A DNA stretch of 64,000 nucleotides, taken from contig NC_133121.1 in assembly GCF_033568475.1 (NCBI RefSeq), positions 136,432,375 to 136,496,374 of the forward strand, written 5' to 3'. Both the position numbers and the translations under genes were made by a program. Origin of the DNA: Henckelia pumila. Lineage: Eukaryota > Streptophyta > Magnoliopsida > Lamiales > Gesneriaceae. The notes beneath the pieces were generated by a model. The model did not search any database. It was not told where the DNA came from and saw nothing but the letters and a program-made list of their open reading frames with translations. Shown in pieces: positions 24,216-33,989 of the stretch (position 1 is the stretch's first letter; every line of letters begins with the position of its first letter).

Positions 24216-27200
24216 TATCTTACATGTAAAATTAGATTACCGAGTTTGAACGCTTTCAGCCGGTTTACGATTTATTTGGTTAATGACAAAAGAAGAATGC
24301 AAATTATGAAAACACGCGTTCAAATTGATTCGAAAGCAATGAACATAGAGTGTTTTTCAAATATAAAATATAGCTCAAAATATTTTTCTGTCTCAAATTT
24401 AAAATCTACGTGTGTGTAACTCATACACCCTTAAGTGTAATCCGGTAGAGGATATAAATGGAAATGACATAAATTTTACAAGACGTAGGTAGTATTTGAA
24501 AGAGCTTTTAGGATACAATTCTCAGCTTTAATTTCTTAAAATTTCAAAATTTTATTAAAAAAAATGAAAAAAAATTCCTAAAAAGCAATAAAACAGAGGC
24601 AATGGCCGGAAAAATAAGACAAGGGTTGTGATTGGAGTAATGGGGTTTTGACCCGAAGAGTGGGGAGGGAGTCTTTGTGGGAAGTGGATGAGATTCAGCC
24701 ACTCAAAACAATTGGTCCAGATTCTCCTACCACTCCACCACATAAAATCTTGGTCGCCCGCATCCCACGTCATCCCCAGTCTCCAATTTTCTTGTCATCC
24801 GGGCCCCACCCTTATCTTTCCTTGTATTTCCAAGAGATAGATAATATATATTTATTTATTTATTAATTAATTAATACATATAATAGTACATTTGTCACGA
24901 CTCAAAACTCAATCTCGTGGAGGTATCCATGCTGATGCAATAATCCATTAATGTATTATTAATTTTTTTATTATTTCTGCTAGGCTCATGAATCATTACA
25001 AAATCAAGAATCGAAATTGAATACGTATAGGTATATATATATATATTAAAATACGTATAGGTATATATATATATATATATTAAATTTTCCAATTTAATTT
25101 TTACCCCAAGTTGGATTAAATTTGTATATGCAATCTCTTTCTTTCTTTTTTTTTGGTGCGTGAATTGCATTCGAGTCTCCATCTGATTATGATTTGTCAT
25201 TTATAATTTCCTCGTGGGATGCGTAATCCATCAGGCAAGTAGATAGGTTCGGAGGAAAGCTACTAAAGTTCCTCTTATGTCAAAGATAGCACCTATCTTC
25301 AAAATAATGCCAATCATACAATATTTTACGTAAAAGACAGTAGTGAATATTCAACTTAAAACTTCTTAATTTCTATATATTGAACAATAAATACTATTCA
25401 AACACTTGCATAAACTCGGTATATAAATATTAATCTACTACAAATTAATACTCTTACCAATTCAACGTGCGTGATTGCGAAGTATATCTACATTGAGTAA
25501 TTTAACTTACATGCCACTACGCAAAAACAAAATTCATGTATATCTAAATAGCCCTAGTAAAGTACTTGTATATGATCATTTACCCAAAAAAGGATAAGGG
25601 TTTTCGTGACAGCAACATAGGGATTGTGAAAGTAAGACCAAAGGACAAGTTCAAGCTGGAATGGAAAGTGATCTTTGAGCTAAAAACTCAATAACTCTTT
25701 GGTCCCCTTTCCAAGTGGTCATGCTCTAATTATCAGATTGTGGATATAACTTAACCAAATTTCCTTTTCATGGTATATAAATTTATTATTGGTGTCAAAT
25801 CTAGTTTGTTTCAGTGCCCCCACCATTTGGTCCAATCCTCTTGTCTATGTAATAACCTTGACACCCTTTTGGTGGTCCGCCCCCCTTTCTTGATTATGAT
25901 CATCATATGGGCTTTTTGCTAACAAAACATCATTATTTGAGGTTTTTCTTTTTTTCCAATTTTCAATCTTTTTTTTTGTCACACTTTTTTTATCCAGATA
26001 AATAGCGATTTGTTCACGATTTCTCATTCGGAATTCGGATCGGGATTATTGGGGGAAAACTAAGTGAGTGTTTGGCTGAACTTATAAGCTCTCCAAAACA
26101 GCTTGTAAGTTGTGTTCGAATGATCTCAACCAACTTTAGAACAATATAAAGTGGAAATTAGGTTTGAGTAGTTAGTTGGGTTTCTAAGTTCAGATGGAAT
26201 GTATGATTGATAACAAGTGGGGATCAGTAGTTGTCGGTGTAATAATTGAAATGTCGACAGAATATTGGTACCAGAATTGATTTTGATTCATCCAGTGTGA
26301 TCATTAACAAAAGGCCCAGTCAAGGCCCAAACGTGAACAACTCATTCAAAGGAAAAATTATATATATAGAATTTTATTTATAAGATTCAACACAAAAACT
26401 TCAATGACATGGTTTCACGCCGTGGCGGCTCTACGTAGGGACAAGGGAGTAGCTGCCCCCTTAAATTATTATGTCAAAAAAAAAATGCATTTAGTTTTTT
26501 AAAAAATTGTACACATAAATAATTATTAGTAAAATAGTAAAATATCATTCAAATCCATGTACTATTAACCACTAATCCAAGTTTGAAGAGTGAAAAGAAA
26601 TTATCTTCCTTCTTTATCATTTTAATTCATTTTTATTTCTTTTTGTCTGTACTTCAACCAAGTTAGCATCAATTGATCAAAGAGAAAATAGATTTTTGAA
26701 TGATAATTTAATTACAATTATATTAAAAGAGATATCTATTTCTTATTTTGTCGAATATAGTTATTATTAATTATTTTCTGAAAATTTCAACTTGTAAAGA
26801 TATTGCAAGTTAGATATGAAATTATAAAATATTATTTATATTTTGTTATTTTATTTTATTTTTTATCGATAATTATACATATATAGATATATCTTTGTTT
26901 ATTCTTTGGTTTTTTGCCCCCTTGATACAATTCTTGGATTCGTCATTGGTCTCACGGATTAATTTTATAAAATAAATATCATATTCAACTCGATCCATGA
27001 AAAAACGTTAATATTTATGCTAAAAATACTTATTCAAATATAGATCCATTACGGATATTGTGACATCTTTTTATCTATTTGGAAAGTTTTTGCTTATTGT
27101 GAACAATATTCAAACATAGCACCGCTTGGTTATCTTTTCCTTGTGTATCTATGTGCGTCCATATTTAAAAAATGTTTGAATTTTTTTAAAATTAAAAATA

Positions 27201-28355
27201 AATCAAACCCATTCTTTTTTTTTATACATATAAAAATTCTTCCAAAACGATCTTACATATCAATTTCGTGAAAAAAGAGTTGATACACTCCTCTCGCGTT
27301 AGGACTTCCTAGCATATGCCATAAGTGGTATTGTACATAGCCATGTGAGAACACTTTCCATTGCTTCAAGATCACCTCATTTTCAAATAAAAAAAAATTA
27401 TTTAATCGAATTGATCAATCTAACATCTATCCTAATTACAGTAATAAAATTTTTTTTTAAAAAAAGATGATTTTGAAAGGAAATTAACCGTGGACTTTAT
27501 GTTATGATCAAACGCTTACAATCAGATCAAAAACTATAGCTGGTGTAATGGTGTAACTCAAATTTTTTAAACTATACATCCACCCAAGCACTATGGTTCG
27601 ATTACTCTACCCGCCAGAAATAATTATTACACCTCAACACTTTTAATTGGATTTGTGAAGAGGATGAAGTCATCCATTTATTTTGTTTCTTCTGGGTTGG
27701 AAGAAGAGGTTTGTTGCAACTACATCTTGATCAACTCGAAATTTCATTTCAAATTTAAGACATTGATTCCAAATGAACTATGAATCATCTACTATTAAAT
27801 CTCCTCCATTTCTCATGTATGTCAAAAAGTGTCACGGATCTCTTTCCCCCCAAAAAAAAAAGAAAAAGAAAAAAAGAAAAGAAAAGAAAAGTGTCATCGA
27901 TCACCAATAAAATTGCGATGGTTTGGGCAAGCTCGATTCTGCAGCTGGAGTATTCGGGCTCATGAAGAATGTCAATCCGCCCTAAGACTGATTCGAAGTC
28001 CCGGGCCCAATTTCTCCGACTAAGGATGTCTCTGATTTTTCCGTTGTTGATATCAAATTATAAATAGCCATTGCGACGGAGAAAAAGAAATAGCTATTTC
28101 ACATTACAAGGCAATTACATATTTAAAAAATCGATGTCGATGCCTATATAGTCGATGCCTATATAAATAAGATCTAATTTATCAATATTATCAATATATA
28201 CTTTACCTGTATATATGGAAAATTTCATGCTATATGTAGGGAAACTATTTAAATGATGCATGTAAGATCAATAAATTGGTGCGCATGAAATTTTCCCAAT
28301 CGTGTGCAAGGATGTAAGATCTAATTTACCAATGTTATCAATATATACTTTATCC
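24216..28355. other. Intergenic region without recognised genes
   Basis: AT-rich with microsatellite-like patches (for example 25027-25082, where AATACGTATAGGTATATATA occurs twice). A GC-richer patch at 24600-24830 has small ORFs on both strands but no recognisable product. The pyrimidine and purine runs near 27845-27895 are low complexity. One degenerate transposon-like segment (26420-26947) is listed separately. Short exons could be missed by eye. Confidence 0.4.
26420..26947. mobile_element. Possible degenerate DNA transposon of 528 bp
   Basis: The segment is flanked by GGTTTCACG (26411-26419) and GGTCTCACG (26948-26956), a possible 9-bp duplication with one mismatch. The ends show weak inverted similarity (GTGGCGG...ACAAGGG at the left, TGACGAATCC...TCAAGGG on the reverse of the right end), and both ends carry a run of C about 40 bp in. 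The interior has no coding content. Could be a coincidence. Confidence 0.35.
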
Positions 28356-28748
28356 GTACGATTGGTGTGCATGAGTTTAAATAGTTTAAAAGAGTGTTTG
28401 TAATAGATTGTGATTTTGTAGAATTGATTAATTTATAAATTATAAAAAAGTTAAGAAAAATCAAAAGTTGGTAGTGTTTGAAAACAAATGTGGAAATCTA
28501 AAAATCAAAGTTGGGTAGTGTTTGATAAATAAGTGATTAAAATGAATTTAACAATGACATTTTTATTAGAATCACTTTTGAAGAATCATAATCACCACAT
28601 GACTAGCTTTTGAATTTCAATTAAGTTAAGCATAAGCTAACATATAATCTAAATTGATTTTTTTAAACCAAAAGCTAACAATCACTTTTTTTTAGTGATT
28701 GCAAACACTCCTTAAATAGTCTTTATCACTCATGCACACCAATCGTAC
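28356..28748. repeat. Palindromic element with perfect 20-bp arms
   Basis: Left arm 28356-28375 (GTACGATTGGTGTGCATGAG) is the exact reverse complement of 28729-28748. If the 327-bp insertion between them and one TTAAATAG are removed, the arms lie about 25 bp apart. Related fragments of the arm occur near 28276-28312, so this may be the end of a larger foldback sequence. Confidence 0.7.
28385..28711. mobile_element. hAT-like MITE, 327 bp, with 8-bp TSD
   Basis: Flanked on both sides by TTAAATAG (28377-28384 and 28712-28719), an exact 8-bp duplication as made by hAT elements. The left end has GAGTGTTTGTAAT and the right end, reversed, GGAGTGTTTGCAAT; the left end carries about 7 extra bases before the match. 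No coding capacity. Confidence 0.6.
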
Positions 28749-28980
28749 ATCTATCGTGTGCAAGCTGGATGTAAATTTCCAGCAAAAATAATTTCAGAAC
28801 ACTATTCTTGGATCATGTACAAGACTATCTCTTATATTACCACTTGACTAAGGAAAATGACAAATTTATAAAACTTGAGTCAAATATTGAACGAAACAAA
28901 GATGAGCAATAAATCGAGTTTTGTCTTAAGTACCAAAACACTCATGTACCAAACCATTTATATCAAGTGAATTCATGAAT

Positions 28981-29801
28981 TCACCAGCTTTGAAAACCAT
29001 AATCATAAAAGCCAGACGACCAAGGCATATAGCCACCTGAACCGAAGCCGTACGCGGTAGGCGGCAGCGTCCTCCGGTCGTATCCGGGATAGCGGCCATA
29101 CTGCTCCCACGGATTATTGGCGAAGTGAAACGGATTTCCGAACATTCCTGCACTCGCACTAGCAGGAACTTTATCGTGAAAAATGGGTCTCTGTTTGTGC
29201 TGTTTGCACCAGAAATCTCTGCAAATCCTCCCGTTGATCTGTGGAGGCAGGTAGGGCTCGCATTTATGCTCTTCTTCGTCTTTTTCGAATCTGTGGCCGC
29301 TGTTGTTGCAAGGATTTCCGGTGTCATGTGGGCATTTTCCGGTGTCGTTTGGGTAAGCATTTGATTTGCTGCTCACGGAGTTCCGGGTGAATTGAACAAC
29401 TTCTGCGTATCTCCTTGTTCTTCCAATTGTTTCCAGCAATAAATCTGAATCAACTGATCTGCCTGTGACCGAAACATGATTCTTTTCCAGATTTCTGTCG
29501 AGTGAACAATCCACTGCATTTAGAAAAAAAAAATTGAACCAAAATCAAATCAATTGATAAAATAAAAAAAACAAAAAAATTATGAAAACTAAAATCGTTG
29601 TTCATACCATCATCTACATTAAGTTTTATAAACTCTTCCTCCAGTCTCTTCTTATACTCTCTGCAACTCACGCCGTTCACTTTCACGACAATACGCTGCA
29701 TGCGATGCAACAACATTCAATCAAATTAAAACACCAAGCGATTTTGATTAATTTCATGGAATTAATAAATCAAAATTACTCACACATTTGGGGCTTTCCA
29801 T
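28981..29801 (-). CDS. Heavy-metal-associated (HMA) domain-like protein; three exons
   Basis: Exons 29784-29801 (only 18 bp), 29608-29695 and 28981-29513, all with GT/AG borders, give 212 residues. Residues 7-80 fit the beta-alpha-beta-beta-alpha-beta HMA pattern: RIVVKVNGVSC, EYKKRLEEEF, a VDCSLDRNLEKNHVSVTG strand pair and LLLETIGRTRRYAEVV. The metal site MxCxxC is degraded: it reads VSCREY, with Tyr in place of the second Cys, so copper or zinc binding is doubtful. The middle is polar with scattered Cys and His, and the C-terminal 60 residues are rich in Gly, Tyr, Pro and Phe. There is no CaaX end, so it is not an isoprenylated HIPP. Function unknown; members of this family act in metal handling and in pathogen or stress responses. 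The 18-bp first exon is the least certain part. Confidence 0.65.
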
Positions 29802-29862
29802 TGGAATCTCGGTAGCCTAACGTTGTGCTGTATATATGTTTGGGTTAAGGAACAATTTACAG

Positions 29863-30720
29863 TACGAGTATATAATTTCATTGGCAAATTTCCTTGTGGA
29901 TTTAAATTTAAATTTCTAAAGAATGAATTAAAAAAGGAAAGTTAACGGATTTGTATCGAAAGATTGATTTATTTCCAATTGCAATCCTGTCTTACACTCC
30001 CTCCTACATGCTACATGTTTAATTTAAGTAAATAAATATGCTATACAATCTTTCACATCTTACCTTTATTACAATAAAAAAAATATCTAGTATTTATGGA
30101 AATATTAAAATATAATAAAAAAATTTAGTTTAAATAAATTTTATTTTAATTAATTAAATGATATTGAGGGCATCGACATTGGTACTCATTAATCCCCATT
30201 ATTACATCTTCCACCTCCTCAAAAAACGTGGGGTCCATATGACACATACTCATTACATTATCACATTCTTATTATTAATACACACTCACATTCATTTAAT
30301 ATCAACACTAATTAATAATTTTATACACACATCACATATATATTATTATTATTTATTTATTTATGATATATAACGGGATTAATATGTATGAATTTTTGGG
30401 CTAACAGATTAATAATTCATGCACCTACATTGGTGCATGAACATTAATTGATGTTATTAATCACCAAATAATGCATCAATGTAGATGCTCTGAGTACATT
30501 GTAATAATATCTATTTTTAATATCCATATTTTTATTCGTATGTGTATATATATGTATTATTGATAATGAAAATATTAAAAATGGATTAAAAAATAATTAA
30601 ACATTGATATTTAAATTCAAATATAGAAAAATAATTATAATATAATAAACAATATTTAATTATGGATATATTGAGATATAATAAAAATAAATTATTTTAT
30701 ATACACGTATATATTCATAT
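29863..30720 (+). repeat. Repeat R, copy 1
   Basis: Starts TACGAGTATATAATTTCATT, 62 bp upstream of the HMA gene start codon, and runs to 30720, where the same words begin again. It holds the 323-bp MITE at 30168-30490. The same sequence recurs in direct orientation at 30721-31010 and 31576-31800 and inverted at about 31335-31555 and 32580-32896. Confidence 0.8.
30168..30490. mobile_element. MITE, 323 bp, PIF/Harbinger-like
   Basis: Ends are GGGCATCGACATTGGTACTC and, reversed from the right, GAGCATCTACATTGATGCAT. The flanks are TGA (30165-30167) and TGA (30491-30493), a 3-bp duplication. An inverted paralogue of the host repeat at about 32690-32712 reads through this point without the insertion, so the element is confirmed by an empty site. 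GAGCATCT-type ends with 3-bp duplications fit PIF/Harbinger MITEs, although their usual target is TWA. No coding capacity. Confidence 0.7.
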
Positions 30721-31010
30721 TACGAGTATATAATTTCATTGGCAAATTTCCTTGTGGATTTAAATTTAAATTTCTAAAGAATGAATTAAAAATGGAAATT
30801 TAACGGATTTGTATCGAAAGATTTATTTTTTTTCCAATTGGAATCCTCTCTTATACTCTCTCCTACATACATGTTTAATTTAGGTAAATAAATATGCTAT
30901 ACAATTTATTAATTTATTTATCAATTAATATCTCTTTCACATCTTACCTTTATTACAATAAAAAAATATCTAGTATTTATGAAAATATTAAAATATAAAA
31001 AAAAATATTA
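30721..31010 (+). repeat. Repeat R, copy 2 (truncated)
   Basis: Direct copy of 29863 onward, duplicating the HMA gene's upstream sequence. It breaks off after AAATATTAAAATATAAAAAA and is followed by unrelated sequence containing a hairpin. Its second half is the left arm of a large inverted repeat whose right arm is 31335-31555. Confidence 0.75.
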
Positions 31011-31124
31011 CCTTTATTACAATAAAAAAATATCGATAGCTTGTGAAGCCAAATATGAGCTATCGAACATGACAACAAACCTAATATGAATAACATCTTG
31101 GATTTACTGTCCATACATTTAAAG

Positions 31125-31213
31125 TTGGTGACCAAAATCGAGGTCGAGGCTCAACGGGTTCGTCTCTGTCGACAACCGTTGAGCCTCAACCTCGATGTGT
31201 TTTAGTCATTGGT
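31125..31213. other. Long near-perfect hairpin
   Basis: CGAGGTCGAGGCTCAACGG at 31139-31157 pairs with CCGTTGAGCCTCAACCTCG at 31176-31194 with one G-U position, leaving an 18-nt loop. Pairing extends outward with small mismatches (TTGGTGACCAAAA against the reverse of TTTTAGTCATTGG). The total stem is around 32-34 bp. It lies at the centre of the larger inverted repeat. It could be a small-RNA precursor or merely a foldback core. Confidence 0.6.
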
Positions 31214-31334
31214 CAAGCCACGATAGCAGAGCCTAGAATCTATGCACACGCCTCACACTTTTACAAAATTTAGGGTTGACTAACAAAATTTTCATTATCA
31301 ATAATACATATATATACACATACGTATAAATTTA

Positions 31335-31555
31335 TTTAAAGTAGAATTTTTATTATATTTTAATATTTTCATAAATACTAGATATTTTTTTATTGTAATA
31401 AAGGTAAGATGTGAAAGAGATATTAATTGATAAATCAATTAATAGATTGTATAGCATATTTATTTATCTAAATTAAACATGTAGCATGTAGGAGGGAGTG
31501 TAAGAGAGGATTCCAATTGGAAAAAAAATAAATCTTTCGATACAAATCTTTCGAT
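31335..31555 (-). repeat. Repeat R, inverted copy
   Basis: Reverse complement of about 30800-31005, with markers such as CAATAAAAAAATATCTAG and TCTCTTTCACATCTTACC. With copy 2 it forms an inverted repeat with arms of about 200 bp around a 330-bp centre. Confidence 0.75.
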
Positions 31556-31575
31556 GTGATTTATCAATTAAATTC

Positions 31576-31800
31576 TATTTTTTAATATCCATATTTTTAT
31601 ACGTATGTGTATATATATGTATTATTGATAATGAAAATATTAAAAATGGATTAAAAAAATAATTAAACATTGATATTTAAATTCAAATATAGAAAAATAA
31701 TTATAATATAATAAACAATATTTAATTATGTATATATTGAGATATAATAAAAATAAATTATTTTATATACACGTATATATTCATATTATTCATAATAAAA
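31576..31800 (+). repeat. Repeat R, tail segment in direct orientation
   Basis: Near-identical to 30510-30720 (GTATGTGTATATATATGTAT, AAACATTGATATTTAAATTC, TATACACGTATATATTCATA). It looks like the missing end of copy 2, pushed away by the inserted inverted segment. Confidence 0.75.
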
Positions 31801-32197
31801 AAGTTAACGATTTATTAAAATTTAAGATGAAAAAAGTTTTAACAAAACTAACTTCTATTACAATTTAAATTTATACTAAAATGTTAGAAGATCTGTTTGA
31901 TTATGGATATCGAATTTTTAATTTTTTTATTAATTTTTTTTTAGTTTTATGCTTAATAAAATCAATTAAATTATTTAGATGAAACAAAATTAATTCAAAT
32001 ATATGAAAAAAAACAAAGATATAAAATCCATGAATATCACATGTCCACTCATTGAATACTTAAAAACATATATACTAACTTAGTGAATCCATGAATATTA
32101 CGATAAATATAAAATATCATTTTAAAATATCATTTATTCTAATAATATAATAAATAAAACACATCAACTACGGATGTGTTCTAATCCATGACATCTT
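31801..32197. other. AT-rich stretch, nothing recognised
   Basis: No ORF, repeat end or signal could be supported between the repeat tail and the putative exons beginning at 32198. Confidence 0.4.
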
Positions 32198-32580
32198 CTA
32201 TTTTTCAGGCAAGTATTTATTTATATCTTGGTTACTGATATCTTCTTCTTGGCCTTCAGTTGATGAAACGTTCAAATCAAAGAGTCTAAAATTTCGCCGC
32301 TGCATGTATACATATCATAAGATATAAATATGCAAGATAATTAATAATCTACAAAGGTGATACTTGTAAGTGAATGAATCACCTGAAATGGTTGTGTCAA
32401 ATCTACTCCAGATATGCTCCAACGAGAAGAGTGAATTTGAGAACTCTATCATTTCAAAAAAAAAAAAAAAAAAAGTTACTTCAAGACGAATGAAAATGAT
32501 TTAATTTCATGAAATAAAATTGTGATTACTGACTAGATATCACCACAAGAATTTTACCTGTTCAATAATTTTACCGTTAA
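32198..32580 (-). pseudogene. Putative 3'-terminal exons of an unrecognised gene (fragment)
   Basis: Three short segments join in one frame on the minus strand: about 32558-32580 ending KIIEQ before GTAAAA; 32383-32445 (21 codons) after a run of about 20 T and TGATAG, ending QPFQ before GTGATT; and 32198-32299 (33 codons plus TAG) after CATGCAG, containing RRNFRLFDLN and ending YLPEK. Both inner junctions are phase 0, the exon lengths are multiples of three, and splice signals are good, which is more than chance would easily give. Upstream exons are missing, because repeat R sequence begins right before the first segment. It may be the broken end of a gene or a transposon-captured fragment. 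I do not recognise the family. Confidence 0.45.
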
Positions 32581-32896
32581 ATATCAATGTTTAATTATTT
32601 TTTAAATCAATGTTTTAATATTGTCATTATCGATAATACATATATATACACACACATAAAAATATGAATATTAAAAAATAGATATTATTACAATGTATTG
32701 AATATCATTTAATAAAAATAAAATTTATTTAAAAGTAAAATTTTTATTATATTTTAATATTTCCATAAATACTAAATATTATTTTATTGTAATAAAGATA
32801 AAATGTGAAAGAGATATTAATTGATAAATTAAATAATAGATATATTTATTTACCTAAATTAAACATGTAGGAGGGAGTGTAGGAGATGATTGTAAT
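32580..32896 (-). repeat. Repeat R, second inverted copy
   Basis: Reverse complement of parts of 29900-30600, including TTTATTACAATAAAATAATA and the site where copy 1 carries the MITE (here uninterrupted, about 32690-32712). It ends near GATGATTGTAAT at 32885-32896, where the Copia-A end seems to start. Confidence 0.7.
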
Positions 32897-33059
32897 TGAT
32901 TTTTTTCGGGATTCTGTTCGTGTTGATAATCGATATGATTCTTTACCGTATCCAGGATCATATTTGTCTTTGATAGGGAAGATTTTATAAGTGTTTGGTT
33001 TGATATATATTTTAAGTTTTAGAGTTTTTAGTTTTTACCATAAATTTTTACTTTTCACA
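32897..33059 (+). repeat. Candidate 5' LTR of Copia-A (short)
   Basis: Repeat R similarity stops at 32896 and the next bases are TGATTTTTTTCGGG. The sequence ends ...TTTTCACA just before the priming region. A 160-bp LTR is short but known for some copia lineages. Without the 3' LTR the borders are a guess. Confidence 0.35.
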
Positions 33060-33078
33060 ACACGTTATCAGCACGATC
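33060..33078 (+). other. Primer-binding-site-like sequence of Copia-A
   Basis: ACACGTTATCAGCACGATC, a sequence I know from just inside the 5' LTR of many plant copia elements. It differs from the standard TGGTATCAGAGC site of the other elements here. Confidence 0.45.
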
Positions 33079-33414
33079 GCTCGAAGGTTCTCTATAATTT
33101 CCGACGCTCCAAAACACAAAGAGAAGACAAAAATATTTAACAAGTAAGTATATTTATTTTATTGTTTATTTGTTTGTTGTGTATATATTTAATATATAAT
33201 ATCATGTTATTATCAGACATGATAAAAAAATAATAATAATAAGTTTTTTTAAAAAACTTGTTATAAATCCTGGGAGGATGTTAAGACGATATCCCACACT
33301 CCCAGTAAGGGATACGACAAGTATAAAAGCATCTAAGGTTTTTAAATAATAACGTGATATGATTATACATTACTGCTTATATAATTTTATTGTCTAATTA
33401 TATTTGTATAATTT

Positions 33415-33576
33415 ATGTTATTATATAAGAGGCTGTCTATGACACTGACCTTATAATAACGTGATATGATATATATTTATTATGTATATATACTAACTAT
33501 ATCAATATATAATTTCATGTTATTATATAAGAGGTTGTCTAGGACACTGACCTTATAATAACGTGTATGATATATA
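33415..33576 (+). repeat. Leader repeats of Copia-A, period about 102 bp
   Basis: A unit of about 60 bp occurs twice, at 33415-33476 and 33517-33576 (ATAAGAGGCTGTCTATGACA and ATAAGAGGTTGTCTAGGACA). Each has self-complementary ends (GTTATTATATAAG with CTTATAATAAC), so each RNA unit could form a hairpin. A third, partial match (TAATAACGTGATATGATTAT) lies at 33345-33364. Confidence 0.65.
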
Positions 33577-33784
33577 TTCTATTGCGTATATTTAATTATG
33601 ATTATCATTATATGCATCACATGATTATCACGAATTTTTATTCAACACATACTCGATTTTTTTCTTACCACCAACGGTAACAAACGGCTAGTTTTTGCCC
33701 TATAAATATGTTCACTCAAACTCATTTTCAATCACACCAAATTCACTTTTTCTCTCAAAATAATTTCTCCTCGATTTTTCGAAG

Positions 33785-33958
33785 ATGAAGATGATGGCAT
33801 TTATAAGATTATTTTTCATAACGACTATGATCATCATGCTCATGAGTCTTGTACTCACCAGCGATTTTTTATCACATACTTTTTCTCTATTTGTACACGC
33901 ACTTGTAATCTTCGTTATTCCATTATTTTGTATTGTCGTACTAATAGAAATTAACTAA
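33785..33958 (+). CDS. Small hydrophobic ORF in the Copia-A leader, 57 residues
   Basis: ATG at 33785, TAA at 33956-33958, 32 bp before the gag ATG. Two hydrophobic segments are visible, about residues 5-25 (with IITTM-like and LMSLVLT stretches) and about 35-56 (ALVIFVIPLFCIVVLIE), separated by a short polar turn. It looks like a tiny two-span membrane protein or a leader peptide. Most of the host element is decayed, yet this frame is open. I do not recognise it; it could also be a chance AT-rich frame. Confidence 0.4.
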   Translation: MKMMAFIRLFFITTMIIMLMSLVLTSDFLSHTFSLFVHALVIFVIPLFCIVVLIEIN

Positions 33959-33989
33959 TAAAATGCATTGTTATTTTTCTAGTACCACC

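Noticed and set aside
24555-24866. Overlapping ORFs on both strands in a GC-richer patch
   Set aside because: No domain, no splice-consistent neighbours, and composition explains the open frames.
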